Both the position numbers and the translations under genes were made by a program. From the NCBI RefSeq assembly GCF_010668805.1, contig NZ_WUFT01000008.1, positions 186,001 through 250,000 of the forward strand: a DNA stretch of 64,000 bases, given 5' to 3'. The DNA comes from Rhizobium phaseoli. GTDB taxonomy: Bacteria > Pseudomonadota > Alphaproteobacteria > Rhizobiales > Rhizobiaceae. Positions 36,337-45,676 of this stretch are shown in pieces (position 1 is the first letter of the stretch; each line of letters starts with the position of its first letter). The notes under the pieces were generated by a model, which saw only the letters and a program-made list of their open reading frames with translations, was not told where the DNA came from and made no database searches.

Positions 36337-37095
36337 ATGACTGTTAACAATACGATTGCGGAAGAAGGGCCGATTGCTGAAGCCAAGGCGCTGAACGACA
36401 CGCTGGCGGGTCTCGACCTTGCAGGACGTCTGTCGCTGGTCTCCGGCCTTGGCGGCCGCGTGGTGTTCACCACGTCGCTCGGCATCGAGGACCAGGTGAT
36501 CACTGCCGAGATCGGCACGCATCGCCTGCCGATCGATATTGCGACGCTGCAGACCGGCCGGCTGTTTGCCGAGACGCTGTCGCTGATCGAAGAGACGGAA
36601 AACCAGTACGACATCCGGATTCAGCGCTTCGAGCCCGAAAAGGCCGATCTCGACGCCTATGCGGCGCAATACGGCCTCAACGGTTTCTACGAGAGCGTCG
36701 AAGCCCGGCATGCCTGTTGCGGCGTGCGCAAGCTGAAGCCGCTGGCCCGTGCGCTGGAAGGTGCGGCGATCTGGATCACCGGCCTGCGCCGCGGCCAATC
36801 GGCCAACCGCGCCGAAACGCCGTTTGCCGAATATGACGCCGAACGCCACCTCTTGAAGGTCAATCCGCTCGCCGATTGGGACCTGGAGGCGATCAAGGCC
36901 TTCGTGTCCGACAACGGGGTGCCGGTCAATCCGCTGCATGCCCGCGGCTATCCCTCGATCGGCTGCGAGCCCTGCACCCGGGCGATCAAGCCCGGTGAGC
37001 CGGAACGCGCCGGCCGCTGGTGGTGGGAGCAGGACGAGACGCGCGAATGCGGCCTGCATGTCGCCGAAGAGGCCGCGGTGATCGCCGCACAATAA
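36337..37095 (+). CDS. cysH: Assimilatory adenylyl-sulfate (APS) reductase
   Basis: A 252-residue CysH that reduces activated sulfate to sulfite. The cysteine pairs C127-C128 (ACCGVRK) and C210/C213 (GCEPC) are the [4Fe-4S] ligands that mark APS-using enzymes; PAPS-only enzymes lack them. The catalytic Cys238 is in ECGLH near the C-terminus, as required. It opens the operon cysH-cysD-cysN and starts after AGGA. No separate APS kinase gene is seen, which fits direct use of APS. Confidence 0.93.
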   Translation: MTVNNTIAEEGPIAEAKALNDTLAGLDLAGRLSLVSGLGGRVVFTTSLGIEDQVITAEIGTHRLPIDIATLQTGRLFAETLSLIEETENQYDIRIQRFEPEKADLDAYAAQYGLNGFYESVEARHACCGVRKLKPLARALEGAAIWITGLRRGQSANRAETPFAEYDAERHLLKVNPLADWDLEAIKAFVSDNGVPVNPLHARGYPSIGCEPCTRAIKPGEPERAGRWWWEQDETRECGLHVAEEAAVIAAQ

Positions 37096-37208
37096 TCAAC
37101 TTCACGGCTTACCGAACCCGGGCGCGGCCACCGCCGCAGCCCTTGGGAAGCCAGCATCAGGAACTGCTTTGCGGCAAACCGCAAAGGATCGACAGTCTGG
37201 AGTAAAAC

Positions 37209-38162
37209 ATGCCCGATAGCCGTCCGGATACGGAACTCAGCAATCCTCAGAGCGCCAAGGCGCCACTCGACCCGCATCTGAAGGCGCTGGAAAACGAATC
37301 CATCCACATCTTCCGCGAGGTTGCCGCCGAATTCGAGCGTCCCGTCATGCTCTATTCGATCGGCAAGGATTCCTCGGTGCTGCTGCACTTGGCGCGCAAG
37401 GCCTTTTATCCCGGCCGCGTGCCCTTCCCGCTGTTGCATGTGAACACCGGCTGGAAATTCCGGGAGATGATCGCCTTCCGCGACGCGACCGCCAAGAAGT
37501 ATGAACTCGACCTGATCGAGCACATCAATCCGCGCGGTGCGGCCGAAAACATCACGCCGTTTACCCATGGCTCGGCGGCTTTCACCGACATCATGAAGAC
37601 CGAGGGCCTGCGCCAGGCGCTCGATGCCGGCCAGTTCGATGCCGCTTTCGGCGGCGCGCGGCGCGACGAGGAAGCCAGCCGCGCCAAGGAGCGGATCTAT
37701 TCCTTCCGCACCCCCGACCATCGCTGGGATCCGCGCAACCAGCGGCCGGAACTGTGGAACGTCTATAACGGCATGATCCGCAAGGGCGAGAGCGTGCGCG
37801 CCTTCCCGCTGTCGAACTGGACGGAAGTCGATATCTGGCGCTACATCCAGGCCGAAGACATTCCGCTGGTGCCGCTCTATTACGCCAAGACGCGGCCGTT
37901 CGTGGAGCGCGACGGCATGATGATCCTGGCCGAGGATCCGCGTCTCGAACTGCTGCCCGGCGAAGTCCGTCAGGAGGGCATGATCCGCTTCCGCACGCTC
38001 GGCGACTTCCCGCTGACCGGCGCCATCCGCTCACAGGCGACCACCCTCGAAGAGGTGATTGCCGAACTCGAAATCGCAACGGTGTCCGAACGCCAGGGCC
38101 GCGCCATCGACCGCGACCAGTCCGGCTCCATGGAAAAGAAGAAGCGTGAAGGATATTTCTGA
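37209..38162 (+). CDS. cysD: Sulfate adenylyltransferase small subunit
   Basis: A 317-residue CysD. With CysN it makes APS from ATP and sulfate. The PP-loop motif is [20 protein letters not shown] (about 47-66), and [12 protein letters not shown] and the C-terminal [15 protein letters not shown] are invariant in the family. Start after GGAG at 37209. The cysN start lies 1 nt after its stop, indicating coupled translation. Confidence 0.96.
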   Translation: MPDSRPDTELSNPQSAKAPLDPHLKALENESIHIFREVAAEFERPVMLYSIGKDSSVLLHLARKAFYPGRVPFPLLHVNTGWKFREMIAFRDATAKKYELDLIEHINPRGAAENITPFTHGSAAFTDIMKTEGLRQALDAGQFDAAFGGARRDEEASRAKERIYSFRTPDHRWDPRNQRPELWNVYNGMIRKGESVRAFPLSNWTEVDIWRYIQAEDIPLVPLYYAKTRPFVERDGMMILAEDPRLELLPGEVRQEGMIRFRTLGDFPLTGAIRSQATTLEEVIAELEIATVSERQGRAIDRDQSGSMEKKKREGYF

Positions 38163-38163
38163 G

Positions 38164-39660
38164 ATGACCGCAGCCCAAACCGCCGTCTCGGCCGCCACCG
38201 TCGTCAGCCTGCCCGCCGCCGAGCCGCAGAAGGCCCAGCGCGACACGCGCCCGCTGCGGCTGATTACCTGCGGCAGCGTCGATGACGGCAAGTCGACCCT
38301 GATCGGCCGCCTGCTCTGGGACACCAAGGCGGTCAAGGAAGACCAGGCCGCCACGCTGCAGCGCGATTCCACCGGCAAGCAGAACGATCTCGGCCTGCCC
38401 GATTTCGCGCTCTTGCTCGACGGCTTGCAGGCCGAGCGCGAACAGGGCATCACCATCGATGTTGCCTATCGCTATTTCTCGACCGACAAGCGCTCCTTCA
38501 TCGTCGCCGACACGCCCGGCCACGAGCAATATACCCGCAACATGGCGACCGGCGCCTCGACGGCCGATCTCGCTATCCTTCTGGTCGATGCCCGTTTCGG
38601 CATTCTCGAGCAGACGCGCCGTCATGCGACGATCGCCTCGCTGCTCGGGATCAAGCAGTTCGTACTCGCCGTCAACAAGATCGACCTGACGGGCTACGAC
38701 CGCGCCGGCTTCGACAAGATCACCCATGAATTCCGGGAATTTGCGCTGTCGCTCGGCGTCAAGCAGATCACCGCCATTCCGATGTCGGCGCTGAAGGGCG
38801 AAAACGTCGTCTATTCCGGCCAGGCCGCCATGCCTTGGTACAGCGGCCCGACCCTGGTGGAGACGCTGGAGCTTGCGACCGTGCGTTCGTCGCAGACGGT
38901 CGGCTTCCGCCTTTCGGTCCAGCGCGTCTCGCGCCCGGGCGAAAGCTTTCGCGGCTATCAGGGCACGGTTGCCGGCGGCTCGGTGAAGCCGGGCGACAGC
39001 GTCATGATCCTGCCGTCGGGCATGGTCGCCAATGTCTCGAAGATCGTCACCTTCGATCTCGTCCGCAACGCTGCCGTTGCCGGCGACGCGATCACGCTGG
39101 CGCTCGACCGCCAGGTCGATGTGGCGCGCGGCGACATGATCGTCTCGATCGACGCCCAGCCGCAGGTCGGCCTTGCCTTCGACGCGCAGATCGTCGCTCT
39201 GCAGCCTGAGGGCATCGAGCCCGGAAAACGTTACTGGCTGAAGAGCGGTTCGCGCCGCCAGCGCGTTCAGGTGCAGCCGCTCAGCCAGCTCGAGCTGAAG
39301 ACCGGCACCTGGACTACCGCCCAGCGGCTCTACATGAACGCCATCGGCAAAGTCCGGCTTGTCTTCGAAGAGGCGGCGATCTTCGACCCCTATGAGCAGA
39401 ACCGGCTGTCCGGCTCCTTCATCCTGATCGACCCGGAGACCAACAACACGGTCGCCGGCGGCATGGTCACGGGCAAGCGCACCGAACTCGGCGGCCTGCA
39501 CAATGGCGAAGGCCGTGTCATCCTCTCGCTCCCGGCCGATCTTGCCGAGCAGATCATGGCCAGCGAACTCTTCGCCAGCCGCAGCCACGAGGCCGAGGTG
39601 CGCCGCATGACGGCGGCCGAAGCGGCCGACCTCTGGTCGAGCGCTGCAAGCGATATCTAA
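38164..39660 (+). CDS. cysN: Sulfate adenylyltransferase large subunit (GTPase)
   Basis: A 498-residue translation-factor-type GTPase: CGSVDDGKSTLIGRLLWD is the P-loop, then DTPGHEQYTRNMATGAS and NKIDL. GTP hydrolysis drives APS formation by CysD. The protein ends without a C-terminal APS kinase (CysC) domain; the fused NodQ/CysNC forms of other rhizobia are about 630 residues. ATG 38164, directly after the cysD stop. Confidence 0.95.
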   Translation: MTAAQTAVSAATVVSLPAAEPQKAQRDTRPLRLITCGSVDDGKSTLIGRLLWDTKAVKEDQAATLQRDSTGKQNDLGLPDFALLLDGLQAEREQGITIDVAYRYFSTDKRSFIVADTPGHEQYTRNMATGASTADLAILLVDARFGILEQTRRHATIASLLGIKQFVLAVNKIDLTGYDRAGFDKITHEFREFALSLGVKQITAIPMSALKGENVVYSGQAAMPWYSGPTLVETLELATVRSSQTVGFRLSVQRVSRPGESFRGYQGTVAGGSVKPGDSVMILPSGMVANVSKIVTFDLVRNAAVAGDAITLALDRQVDVARGDMIVSIDAQPQVGLAFDAQIVALQPEGIEPGKRYWLKSGSRRQRVQVQPLSQLELKTGTWTTAQRLYMNAIGKVRLVFEEAAIFDPYEQNRLSGSFILIDPETNNTVAGGMVTGKRTELGGLHNGEGRVILSLPADLAEQIMASELFASRSHEAEVRRMTAAEAADLWSSAASDI

Positions 39661-39672
39661 AGCGCGAAGTTG

Positions 39673-39798
39673 CCCCTCACCCTAACTCTCTCCCCGTTCT
39701 GACGGGGAGAGGGGACGTGCCAAACGAGACGTATCGTGGAACGGAAACGGTGCGGCATATTCCCTTCGCCCCGTTTACGGGGGTCCGAAGGACGGGTC
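39673..39798. repeat. RIME-like element with stem-loop after cysN
   Basis: CTCTCCCCGT (39688-39697) and ACGGGGAGAG (39702-39711) form a perfect 10-bp hairpin with a TCTG loop, 28 bp after the cysN stop; there is no T-run, so if it ends transcription it is not a classic terminator. Further on, CCCCGTTTACGGGG (39769-39782) is a second hairpin shared with the element at 17816. Confidence 0.65.
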
Positions 39799-39871
39799 GA
39801 GACGCGTGGCGCGAAACCGGTCGATGGCAGCTGTCGGAGGAGGGGCTCGTGCCACCGGTCTCCTTGGCGAC

Positions 39872-40909
39872 TTACCGCGTCGAACCCCGCGGAATAATGC
39901 TAAAGCCCAAGTCGGCCTTGTCTTCATCAGCGGGCTCGTCGCGGACGGCGCGCAGCAGCATGTCGGCGACGCGGTAGCCGATATCGTAGCGCGGTATGTG
40001 CACCGTCGTCAGCGACGACTCGGTGTAGGCCGAAAATTCCAGATCGTTGAAGCCGCAGATGCCGACATCCTCCGGCACGCGGATGCCGCGCGCCTTGCAT
40101 TCGATGAGGACGCCAAGCGCCATTTCGTCGCTCTGGGCAAAGACTGCATCGATATCCGGCACGCGCTGCAAGAGGCTGGAAAACAACTCCCTGCCGAGGC
40201 CGGTGCGGCTTGGCGCATCGCCGCCGATGATGAGATCGGGGTCGAAGCGCCCGGCTTCCCGCATCGCCGCCTCATAACCTTCGATGCGGCGGCGCGAGCG
40301 GACATCCGCGCCGCGGCCCATGAAAGCGATCCTGCTATAACCCTTCGAGAGCAGGAAACGGGTGGGTTCGGCGCCGGCCGCATAATGATCGAGGCCGACA
40401 ACCAGCCTTTGCGGCTCCTGGCTGAGATCGGCAATATGGGCGATGGGACAGGCAGCACGCTCGATCAGCGGCAGAAGATCACGATAGGATTCGGCGCCGG
40501 CGATGATGACGCCGGCCGGCTTCTGCGTCAGGAAGGATTTCAGCAGGCCGGCCTCCCCCTCGCCATGGTTCAGCGTATTGGAATATTGCACGGTGAATTC
40601 AGTGTGGCGGAAGCGATCCTCGATCCCGATCATCAGGCCGGTGAAGCCGTATTGGTGCAAGGCGGGCGTGATGACGCCGACGATGCCGTTGTGGCGGCCG
40701 GCCAAGGCGCGAGCCGCAAGATTGGGGATATAGCCCATCTCGTCGACCGTGCGCAGGATCACGTCGCGCAGATCATCCGAAACGATCTGCGGATTGCGAA
40801 GCGCACGCGAGATGGTGATCGGGCTGACGCCCACCTTCTTCGCCACATCGCTCAACGTCACATGCGCACCGCGCTTGCCTTTGCGCCCCTGCCCTGCTGC
40901 CTTGCTCAT
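39872..40909 (-). CDS. LacI-family transcriptional regulator
   Basis: A 345-residue LacI/GalR protein. HTH at about 17-40 (VTLSDVAKKVGVSPITISRALRNP), then hinge PNLAARALAGRHNGIVGVI and a periplasmic-binding-like effector domain ending CGFNDLEFSAYTESSLTTVHIP. The HTH and length resemble gluconate/idonate repressors (GntR/IdnR group). The target genes are not in the neighbourhood. Confidence 0.9.
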   Translation of the reverse strand: MSKAAGQGRKGKRGAHVTLSDVAKKVGVSPITISRALRNPQIVSDDLRDVILRTVDEMGYIPNLAARALAGRHNGIVGVITPALHQYGFTGLMIGIEDRFRHTEFTVQYSNTLNHGEGEAGLLKSFLTQKPAGVIIAGAESYRDLLPLIERAACPIAHIADLSQEPQRLVVGLDHYAAGAEPTRFLLSKGYSRIAFMGRGADVRSRRRIEGYEAAMREAGRFDPDLIIGGDAPSRTGLGRELFSSLLQRVPDIDAVFAQSDEMALGVLIECKARGIRVPEDVGICGFNDLEFSAYTESSLTTVHIPRYDIGYRVADMLLRAVRDEPADEDKADLGFSIIPRGSTR

Positions 40910-41449
40910 CGCCCCTCATATGCCACCGCGAAACCCCGTCGATTCGCAGTCTTTACTTTCTGCAGAAGAATTAATTTAGAGTCTACTAACATTTTGTATT
41001 CGCAACAGGTTTCGGGAAGACAGTTTCCAAAAACAACGGCATGATCGTCTGCCGGCAAAATTACGGGCGCATGCGGCGATCGGATCACAGGCTCCGGGAA
41101 TAAGTCCATTTATTTCCGAACGAAATCGCTGCGAAGAAAGCGCTGCGAAGCCACACTTCGGCCGGAAGGTCCGGCGTGTGGTACCCGGTTCAAAAACCTC
41201 CGGCGCAAAGATTAAATTCCAGTAATGTCTTACAAATCGGCAATATAAACATGATCAATATTTAATTTGTAAATCCGCCCGCCGCGATCATATGAATCCC
41301 GAGCGCCAATTCTTCCATTCGCTCGGTCGCCACCTCAACGACTGCGCTGCGATCGGAGGCATTGGCACCAAACGCCATCCGACGCCAGGTCCCAAGACGT
41401 GGAACCACGACGCCATTCAAAGCCAACACTCTCGCAAGGGACCATCACC
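40910..41449. other. Non-coding region before htrA
   Basis: No gene is supported here. The DNA is locally AT-rich at 40966-41005 and 41208-41275, which is suitable for promoters of the LacI gene on the left and the protease on the right. No clear operator or extracytoplasmic-sigma promoter was found by eye. Confidence 0.4.
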
Positions 41450-42955
41450 ATGTCACACATCTTGAGCAAACACCGCACTGCAGCGCTGGTCGGAGCCGCC
41501 ATCCTCGCCGGCGCTGCCTGCCTGCCATTCACCATCAACGCGTCGAACGCCATTGCCGCGCCAGCCGATGCCGGCGGCGTCTTGGCCGCGAGCGGCTCCT
41601 TCGCGTCCATCGTCGATGCCGACAAGCCTGCCGTCGTCACCATCACCACGACCATGAAGGCGACCGATGTCAGCGCCGACCAGCAGGACTCGCCGATGGA
41701 CGAGCAGTTCCGCCAGTTCTTCGAAGATCAGGGGATCCCGCTGCCGCACCAGCCACCGAAAAACCGGCCTTCGCAGCAGGCGATGGCGCTCGGCTCGGGC
41801 TTCATCATCAGCCCGGACGGCGTTGTTGTTACCAACAACCATGTCATCGACAATGCCATCGACATCAAGGTGACGCTGGATGACGGCACGGAACTGCCGG
41901 CCAAGCTGATCGGCACCGACCCGAAATCCGATGTCGCCGTCTTGAAAATCGAGGCACCCAAGCCGCTGCAGACCATTGCCTGGGGCGATTCCGACAGGCT
42001 GAAGCTCGGCGACCAGATCCTGGCGATCGGCAACCCCTTCGGCATCGGCACCACGGTAACGGCAGGCATCGTCTCGGCGCGCGGCCGCGACCTGCACAGC
42101 GGGCCTTATGACGATTTCATTCAGATCGACGCGCCGATCAACCATGGCAATTCCGGCGGGCCGCTCGTCGACCGCAGCGGCAATGTCGTCGGCATCAACA
42201 CCGCGATTTATTCGCCGAACGGCGGCAGCGTCGGCGTCGGCTTCGCCATTCCCTCGGATGAAGCCAAGGCGATCGTCGCCAAGCTGCAGAAGAACGGCTC
42301 GATCGATCATGGCTATCTCGGCGTGCAGATCCAACCGGTGACGAAAGACGTCGCCGATGCCGTCGGCCTCGACAAGACAGGCGGGGCGTTGGTTGCCGCC
42401 GTCACCGCCGATACGCCGGCGGCGCAGGCCGGCGTGAAGCCGGGCGATATCATCACATCGGTCGGCGGCGAGACCGTCAAGACGCCGAAGGATCTGTCGC
42501 GGCTGGTGGCCGACCTTTCGCCGGGCGCCAAAAAATCGCTCAGTGTCTGGCGCGACGGCAAGGTGATCGATCTCAACGTCACCGTCGGTGGCAATGAGGA
42601 CGGCCAGAAACAGGCCGCCGTTGAAAGCTCGGACAGCAAGGGCGAGGCCAGCGGCCAGCCGAGCCTCGGCATCGGCCTTGCCGACCTGACGCCCGACATG
42701 CGCCAGCAGCTCAACCTGCCGCGCTCCATCAGCGGTGCAGTGGTCGCCAGCGTCAACCCGGACAAGTCGGCGGCTGCCGCCGGCATCCAGTCCGGCGATA
42801 TCATCGTCTCGGTCAACGACAAGCCGGTTCACAATACCCGCGATGCCAAGACGGCGATTGCCGAGGCCGGCAAGGCCGGCCGCAAATCGGTGCTTCTGCT
42901 CGTGGAACGCGACGGTAATAAGACCTTTGTTGCGGTGCCATTCAGCGCGGCCTGA
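41450..42955 (+). CDS. DegP/HtrA-type periplasmic serine protease
   Basis: A 501-residue Do-like protease. A Sec signal peptide ends near AIAAPAD (about 35-40). The trypsin-like domain has the triad H131 (TNNHV), D161 (KSDVAVLK) and S235 (GNSGGP). Two PDZ domains follow at about 280-370 (GYLGVQIQPV) and 400-495 (LGIGLADLTP). It degrades or refolds damaged periplasmic proteins. The ATG at 41450 opens the signal peptide; a longer frame upstream has no signal. Rhizobia have several such genes, so degP cannot be assigned with certainty. Confidence 0.92.
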   Translation: MSHILSKHRTAALVGAAILAGAACLPFTINASNAIAAPADAGGVLAASGSFASIVDADKPAVVTITTTMKATDVSADQQDSPMDEQFRQFFEDQGIPLPHQPPKNRPSQQAMALGSGFIISPDGVVVTNNHVIDNAIDIKVTLDDGTELPAKLIGTDPKSDVAVLKIEAPKPLQTIAWGDSDRLKLGDQILAIGNPFGIGTTVTAGIVSARGRDLHSGPYDDFIQIDAPINHGNSGGPLVDRSGNVVGINTAIYSPNGGSVGVGFAIPSDEAKAIVAKLQKNGSIDHGYLGVQIQPVTKDVADAVGLDKTGGALVAAVTADTPAAQAGVKPGDIITSVGGETVKTPKDLSRLVADLSPGAKKSLSVWRDGKVIDLNVTVGGNEDGQKQAAVESSDSKGEASGQPSLGIGLADLTPDMRQQLNLPRSISGAVVASVNPDKSAAAAGIQSGDIIVSVNDKPVHNTRDAKTAIAEAGKAGRKSVLLLVERDGNKTFVAVPFSAA

Positions 42956-43006
42956 GGACCGCGTCTGGCAACAAGACTTTCGTCGCCGTGCCATTCAGCG
43001 CCTGAC
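42914..43006 (+). repeat. Direct duplication of the protease gene 3' end
   Basis: The last 14 codons (GGTAATAAGACCTTTG to the TGA at 42955) are repeated at 42967-43006 (GGCAACAAGACTTTCG, then the same GTGCCATTCAGCGC and TGA) with mainly third-position differences. The second copy lies beyond the stop codon. Confidence 0.75.
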
Positions 43007-43024
43007 GGCTCGAGTTGGAAGGAG

Positions 43025-43046
43025 AAGCCCGTGAAAGCGGGCTTTT
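43025..43046 (+). terminator. Rho-independent terminator after the protease gene
   Basis: AAGCCCG (43025-43031) pairs with CGGGCTT (43038-43044), followed by a short T tract (43043-43046). It lies 70 bp after the protease stop codon. Confidence 0.6.
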
Positions 43047-43135
43047 CGATCGACCGGCGTAGATGGCCTTCGAACCATGCGCCGCTTGGTCGGCGAAGAC
43101 ATACAGGAGGCGTCCGCTGTCGTTCCTATATCTGC

Positions 43136-43507
43136 TCAGGGCGATTTCAGCTTGGTGTTCTTTGTTCGACTACGAGGCTTGCCTCTCTGGCGGTTTGCCT
43201 CCTGCTGATTTGTCGCATCGGATTGGCGGCGTTGGGCAGCCTCCAACTGCTGCTTCGTCGGGAGATCATGCACGTAGGCGGGCGCGCTGAATGCCGTCGC
43301 GTTGTCGAACGGCCCTTTGTGTGTCCGCGCCACACCATAGGCCTGGTCCTCAGCGCTATCGATCCCGTGTTCCGACGGCGAGCGGGCGTGACGAGCCTGT
43401 GTAATCAGATCGTCGGCAGTCGGGCTTGACGTTGCGCTCTTCTGCGCCGAAGCGATGATCGCGCGTTTCCCGGCGGCGTCCTTTTGATCGGCGCGGTTTC
43501 GGGACAT
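43136..43507 (-). CDS. Small hydrophilic hypothetical protein
   Basis: A 123-residue charged, low-complexity protein (MSRNRADQKDAAGKRAIIASA ... RQRGKPRSRTKNTKLKSP) with a basic C-terminus and no hydrophobic segment. An AAAGGAT ribosome site lies 7-8 nt before the start. No family recognised. The composition suggests a disordered nucleic-acid-binding or stress protein. It is first of a strip of small orphan genes. Confidence 0.55.
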   Translation of the reverse strand: MSRNRADQKDAAGKRAIIASAQKSATSSPTADDLITQARHARSPSEHGIDSAEDQAYGVARTHKGPFDNATAFSAPAYVHDLPTKQQLEAAQRRQSDATNQQEANRQRGKPRSRTKNTKLKSP

Positions 43508-43671
43508 GTCTTCATCCTTTTTAGTCGTGTCACATCAGATCGCGATGCATACCGTTCAGACGCGTGCAGCCGTTCAGGGAAAACGACACGCATAACTACG
43601 AACATGAATCAGGTTCGATGCAGCGCTTTAGAAGCGAATTCTGCACTGTCGCGTTCGGCGGCCTTCACCGA

Positions 43672-44061
43672 TCATCGTTCAGGCAGCCTGGTTTTTGGAA
43701 AGCGATAACCGACCGGCCGTCGCGATGCGTTGGCACGCCTGGGCGCCGTATACCGGCCAATCCGATAGGCCTTCACCGGAGCGCCACCATCATCCTGCCA
43801 TCTTGCAAAAGACGCATCTTCGATCGCCTCAGGAAGCGGGCCCGAACTCAACTGGGTTGCAAGGTACATTCTCAAAGCCGATCTCAGCGCGGCCTCATCG
43901 ACAATTCCAATTTGGAAACAATGAATGAGGAAACTTGTCGCGCTGATCTCGCTGATATCGATCGCGTAAGTTTCGCCGCCACGGAAACCGGCCTTTCGAA
44001 GAATGCGCTCCAGCATTCTCAAATTGGTGACATCGAAAAACGGATCAGATGTGGAAGACAT
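43672..44061 (-). CDS. Hypothetical protein
   Basis: A 129-residue protein starting MSSTSDPFFDVTNLRMLERILRKAGF, with an ALRSALRMYLATQL helix and a basic, proline-containing tail (APRRANASRRPVGYRFPK). GGAGGA lies directly upstream of ATG 44061, which makes translation likely. No family recognised. Cytoplasmic by sequence. Confidence 0.62.
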   Translation of the reverse strand: MSSTSDPFFDVTNLRMLERILRKAGFRGGETYAIDISEISATSFLIHCFQIGIVDEAALRSALRMYLATQLSSGPLPEAIEDASFARWQDDGGAPVKAYRIGRYTAPRRANASRRPVGYRFPKTRLPER

Positions 44062-44236
44062 TGTGTCCTCCTTCATTGGGGCTAGGGTTCGTGCACGCGC
44101 CCCAAGCGGCGGTGCCCTTATCGTGCCCGCCGATCACTCAACTTGCGCTCTTTGCCACCTGGCCGCAACCTCATTCGCCGGCAGCCATTGATAATGTCGT
44201 CGCAAAACCCATTTTAAGGAGAGGAGGACCCGCATC

Positions 44237-44539
44237 ATGCAGTTCAACGGTGAAGCGACCCTCACGAAGCCGTCGGCATTGGCGGTTTCCGAAAGGCGTG
44301 CACTTCTAGATCACCTCAGCGAGGCGATCAGCCGCCTGACTTATGGGCTGGCGGCGGATGGATTGCTCGACCTTGTGCCGTCTCTGCTTGAGATAAACAG
44401 CGTTCTCCGCGACATGACGGATGAAATTTCCCGTGTGGACCCTGTTTATTCCGACGAGGTCATGGCGAACACGGTCCGCTTGATCAAGACGTCCGAGGCC
44501 TTGCTTGAGAACAGGGTCATCGTGCAGACCATCCATTAA
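44237..44539 (+). CDS. Small helical hypothetical protein
   Basis: A 100-residue mostly helical, acidic protein (RRALLDHLSEAISRLTYGLAADGLLDLVPSLLEINSVLRDM). It starts after GGAGAGGAGG, a strong Shine-Dalgarno 9 nt ahead. No domain recognised. Neighbouring small genes have similar size and spacing. Confidence 0.65.
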   Translation: MQFNGEATLTKPSALAVSERRALLDHLSEAISRLTYGLAADGLLDLVPSLLEINSVLRDMTDEISRVDPVYSDEVMANTVRLIKTSEALLENRVIVQTIH

Positions 44540-44695
44540 GATCCATCGGCCATTAAGATCGGTCGGCCATTGAGATCGGTCGGCGGTCGGACATGCCGAC
44601 AGGCTTTGGCATCAAGCTCCTCGTTCTCTACGTGCATTCAGTTCATCGCCGGCTCCGAGTCAACGGCCGGCGCCCACCTCCAAGGATCGACCGCC

Positions 44696-44959
44696 ATGGC
44701 ACTTATCTTTCCAAACAGAAGCCGGAGCTTCGACGAAGTGCGAAAAGGCGTGCGTTTTACCGGCTATGACGGCATGTTCGAGGTCCGGTTCCTGGTCGAA
44801 GAAGGCGCACTCGGCAGTACTATCACGCAGAGTTCGTCCGAGGCTGCATACCTTAATGCCTTCGATGCCGCCCGTTCTTCCATTCAGGAGGCCGCATCGA
44901 GAGCCTATCAGCATCGACGCGGAAACAACTTCACGCTCAAGGCCGAAGATTTTCGCTAG
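44696..44959 (+). CDS. DUF1488 family protein
   Basis: An 87-residue protein: MALIFPNRSRSFDEVRKGVRFTGYDGMFEVRFLVEEGAL is the start of the DUF1488 domain, followed by YLNAFDAARSSIQEAASRAY. Members are widespread in rhizobia, often near stress-induced small genes; function unknown. Start follows AAGGATCG. Cytoplasmic. Confidence 0.75.
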   Translation: MALIFPNRSRSFDEVRKGVRFTGYDGMFEVRFLVEEGALGSTITQSSSEAAYLNAFDAARSSIQEAASRAYQHRRGNNFTLKAEDFR

Positions 44960-45010
44960 AATATTTCCGTTTTTTCTCAGGAATCACGGAAATGCGGGGG
45001 AGCAAAAAAT

Positions 45011-45373
45011 ATGGTTTCGACACGATACCGGCCGAAAGACCTCAAGCTTGCACGTTGTCATATCGTGAAGGCCGCGCGCCGCATTGCCCATCAGGAAGTG
45101 GTGATCGGGAGACTACTGCTCAAAGGCAGTCCCTCGGGATTAGCCTACGAGCTGTTGGGCAGGCTCTACGACGATCAGCGGCAAAAACTCGATCGCCTGA
45201 AACTGATCGAAGCGATGGTTGAGGTAAAAGCACAATCCTCTATGGGCGCGCCCCGTCCTGGCGGCGCGCTCGCGCCGCGCTTGACGATTGTGCGCAGCGG
45301 CGTGATCTCTCCGCCTGACCGGGAATCGGCCACGCCTTGTAGCGCAGAGGTTTGGCACCCATATTTGGTGTAG
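45011..45373 (+). CDS. Hypothetical protein
   Basis: A 120-residue protein; the first 75 residues are a basic helical region (LKLARCHIVKAARRIAHQEVVIGRLLL and QRQKLDRLKLIEAMVEVKAQ), the rest is proline- and glycine-rich and probably disordered. GGGGGAG is 8 nt before the ATG. No family recognised. Confidence 0.6.
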   Translation: MVSTRYRPKDLKLARCHIVKAARRIAHQEVVIGRLLLKGSPSGLAYELLGRLYDDQRQKLDRLKLIEAMVEVKAQSSMGAPRPGGALAPRLTIVRSGVISPPDRESATPCSAEVWHPYLV

Positions 45374-45439
45374 TGGCAGTTTGTGAACGAGCACTGCTTT
45401 AGGGGTCGTTAGCGTTCCCCGGCCCCAAAGGAGGGCATC

Positions 45440-45586
45440 ATGTCAGCCACGGTAAACATCCATTCGTGGAAAAGCCTGGTCCAGCATGTCGGCAAGTTCC
45501 GCTATATCGACTTTCTGGTGAAATTGACGCCGGCGATCAGCGTGGCTTTTATCGTCTTTATCGTCTTCAAGGATGTGTTCTGGTAG
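45440..45586 (+). CDS. 48-residue single-pass membrane protein
   Basis: A short gene: MSATVNIHSWKSLVQHVG, then FRYIDFLVKLTPAISVAFIVFIVFKDVFW to the end. Residues about 27-47 form one membrane helix. AAAGGAGGG (45427-45435) precedes the ATG by 4-5 nt. No homologue recalled. The ribosome site, the clear helix and the position among other small genes argue that it is real. Confidence 0.6.
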   Translation: MSATVNIHSWKSLVQHVGKFRYIDFLVKLTPAISVAFIVFIVFKDVFW

Positions 45587-45676
45587 GCGCTGGGCCACCG
45601 TGGCAGGCCAATACGCGCCTCGCTGTACTAATCAAACGAAGGTTTGTAACGCCGACTCTGGAACTGGACACCGCAA

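Noticed and set aside
37591..39588. 665-residue minus-strand open frame across cysD and cysN
   Set aside because: Shadow of two highly conserved genes.
41453..42994. 513-residue minus-strand frame across the protease gene
   Set aside because: Shadow; the plus strand has a signal peptide, catalytic triad and PDZ domains.
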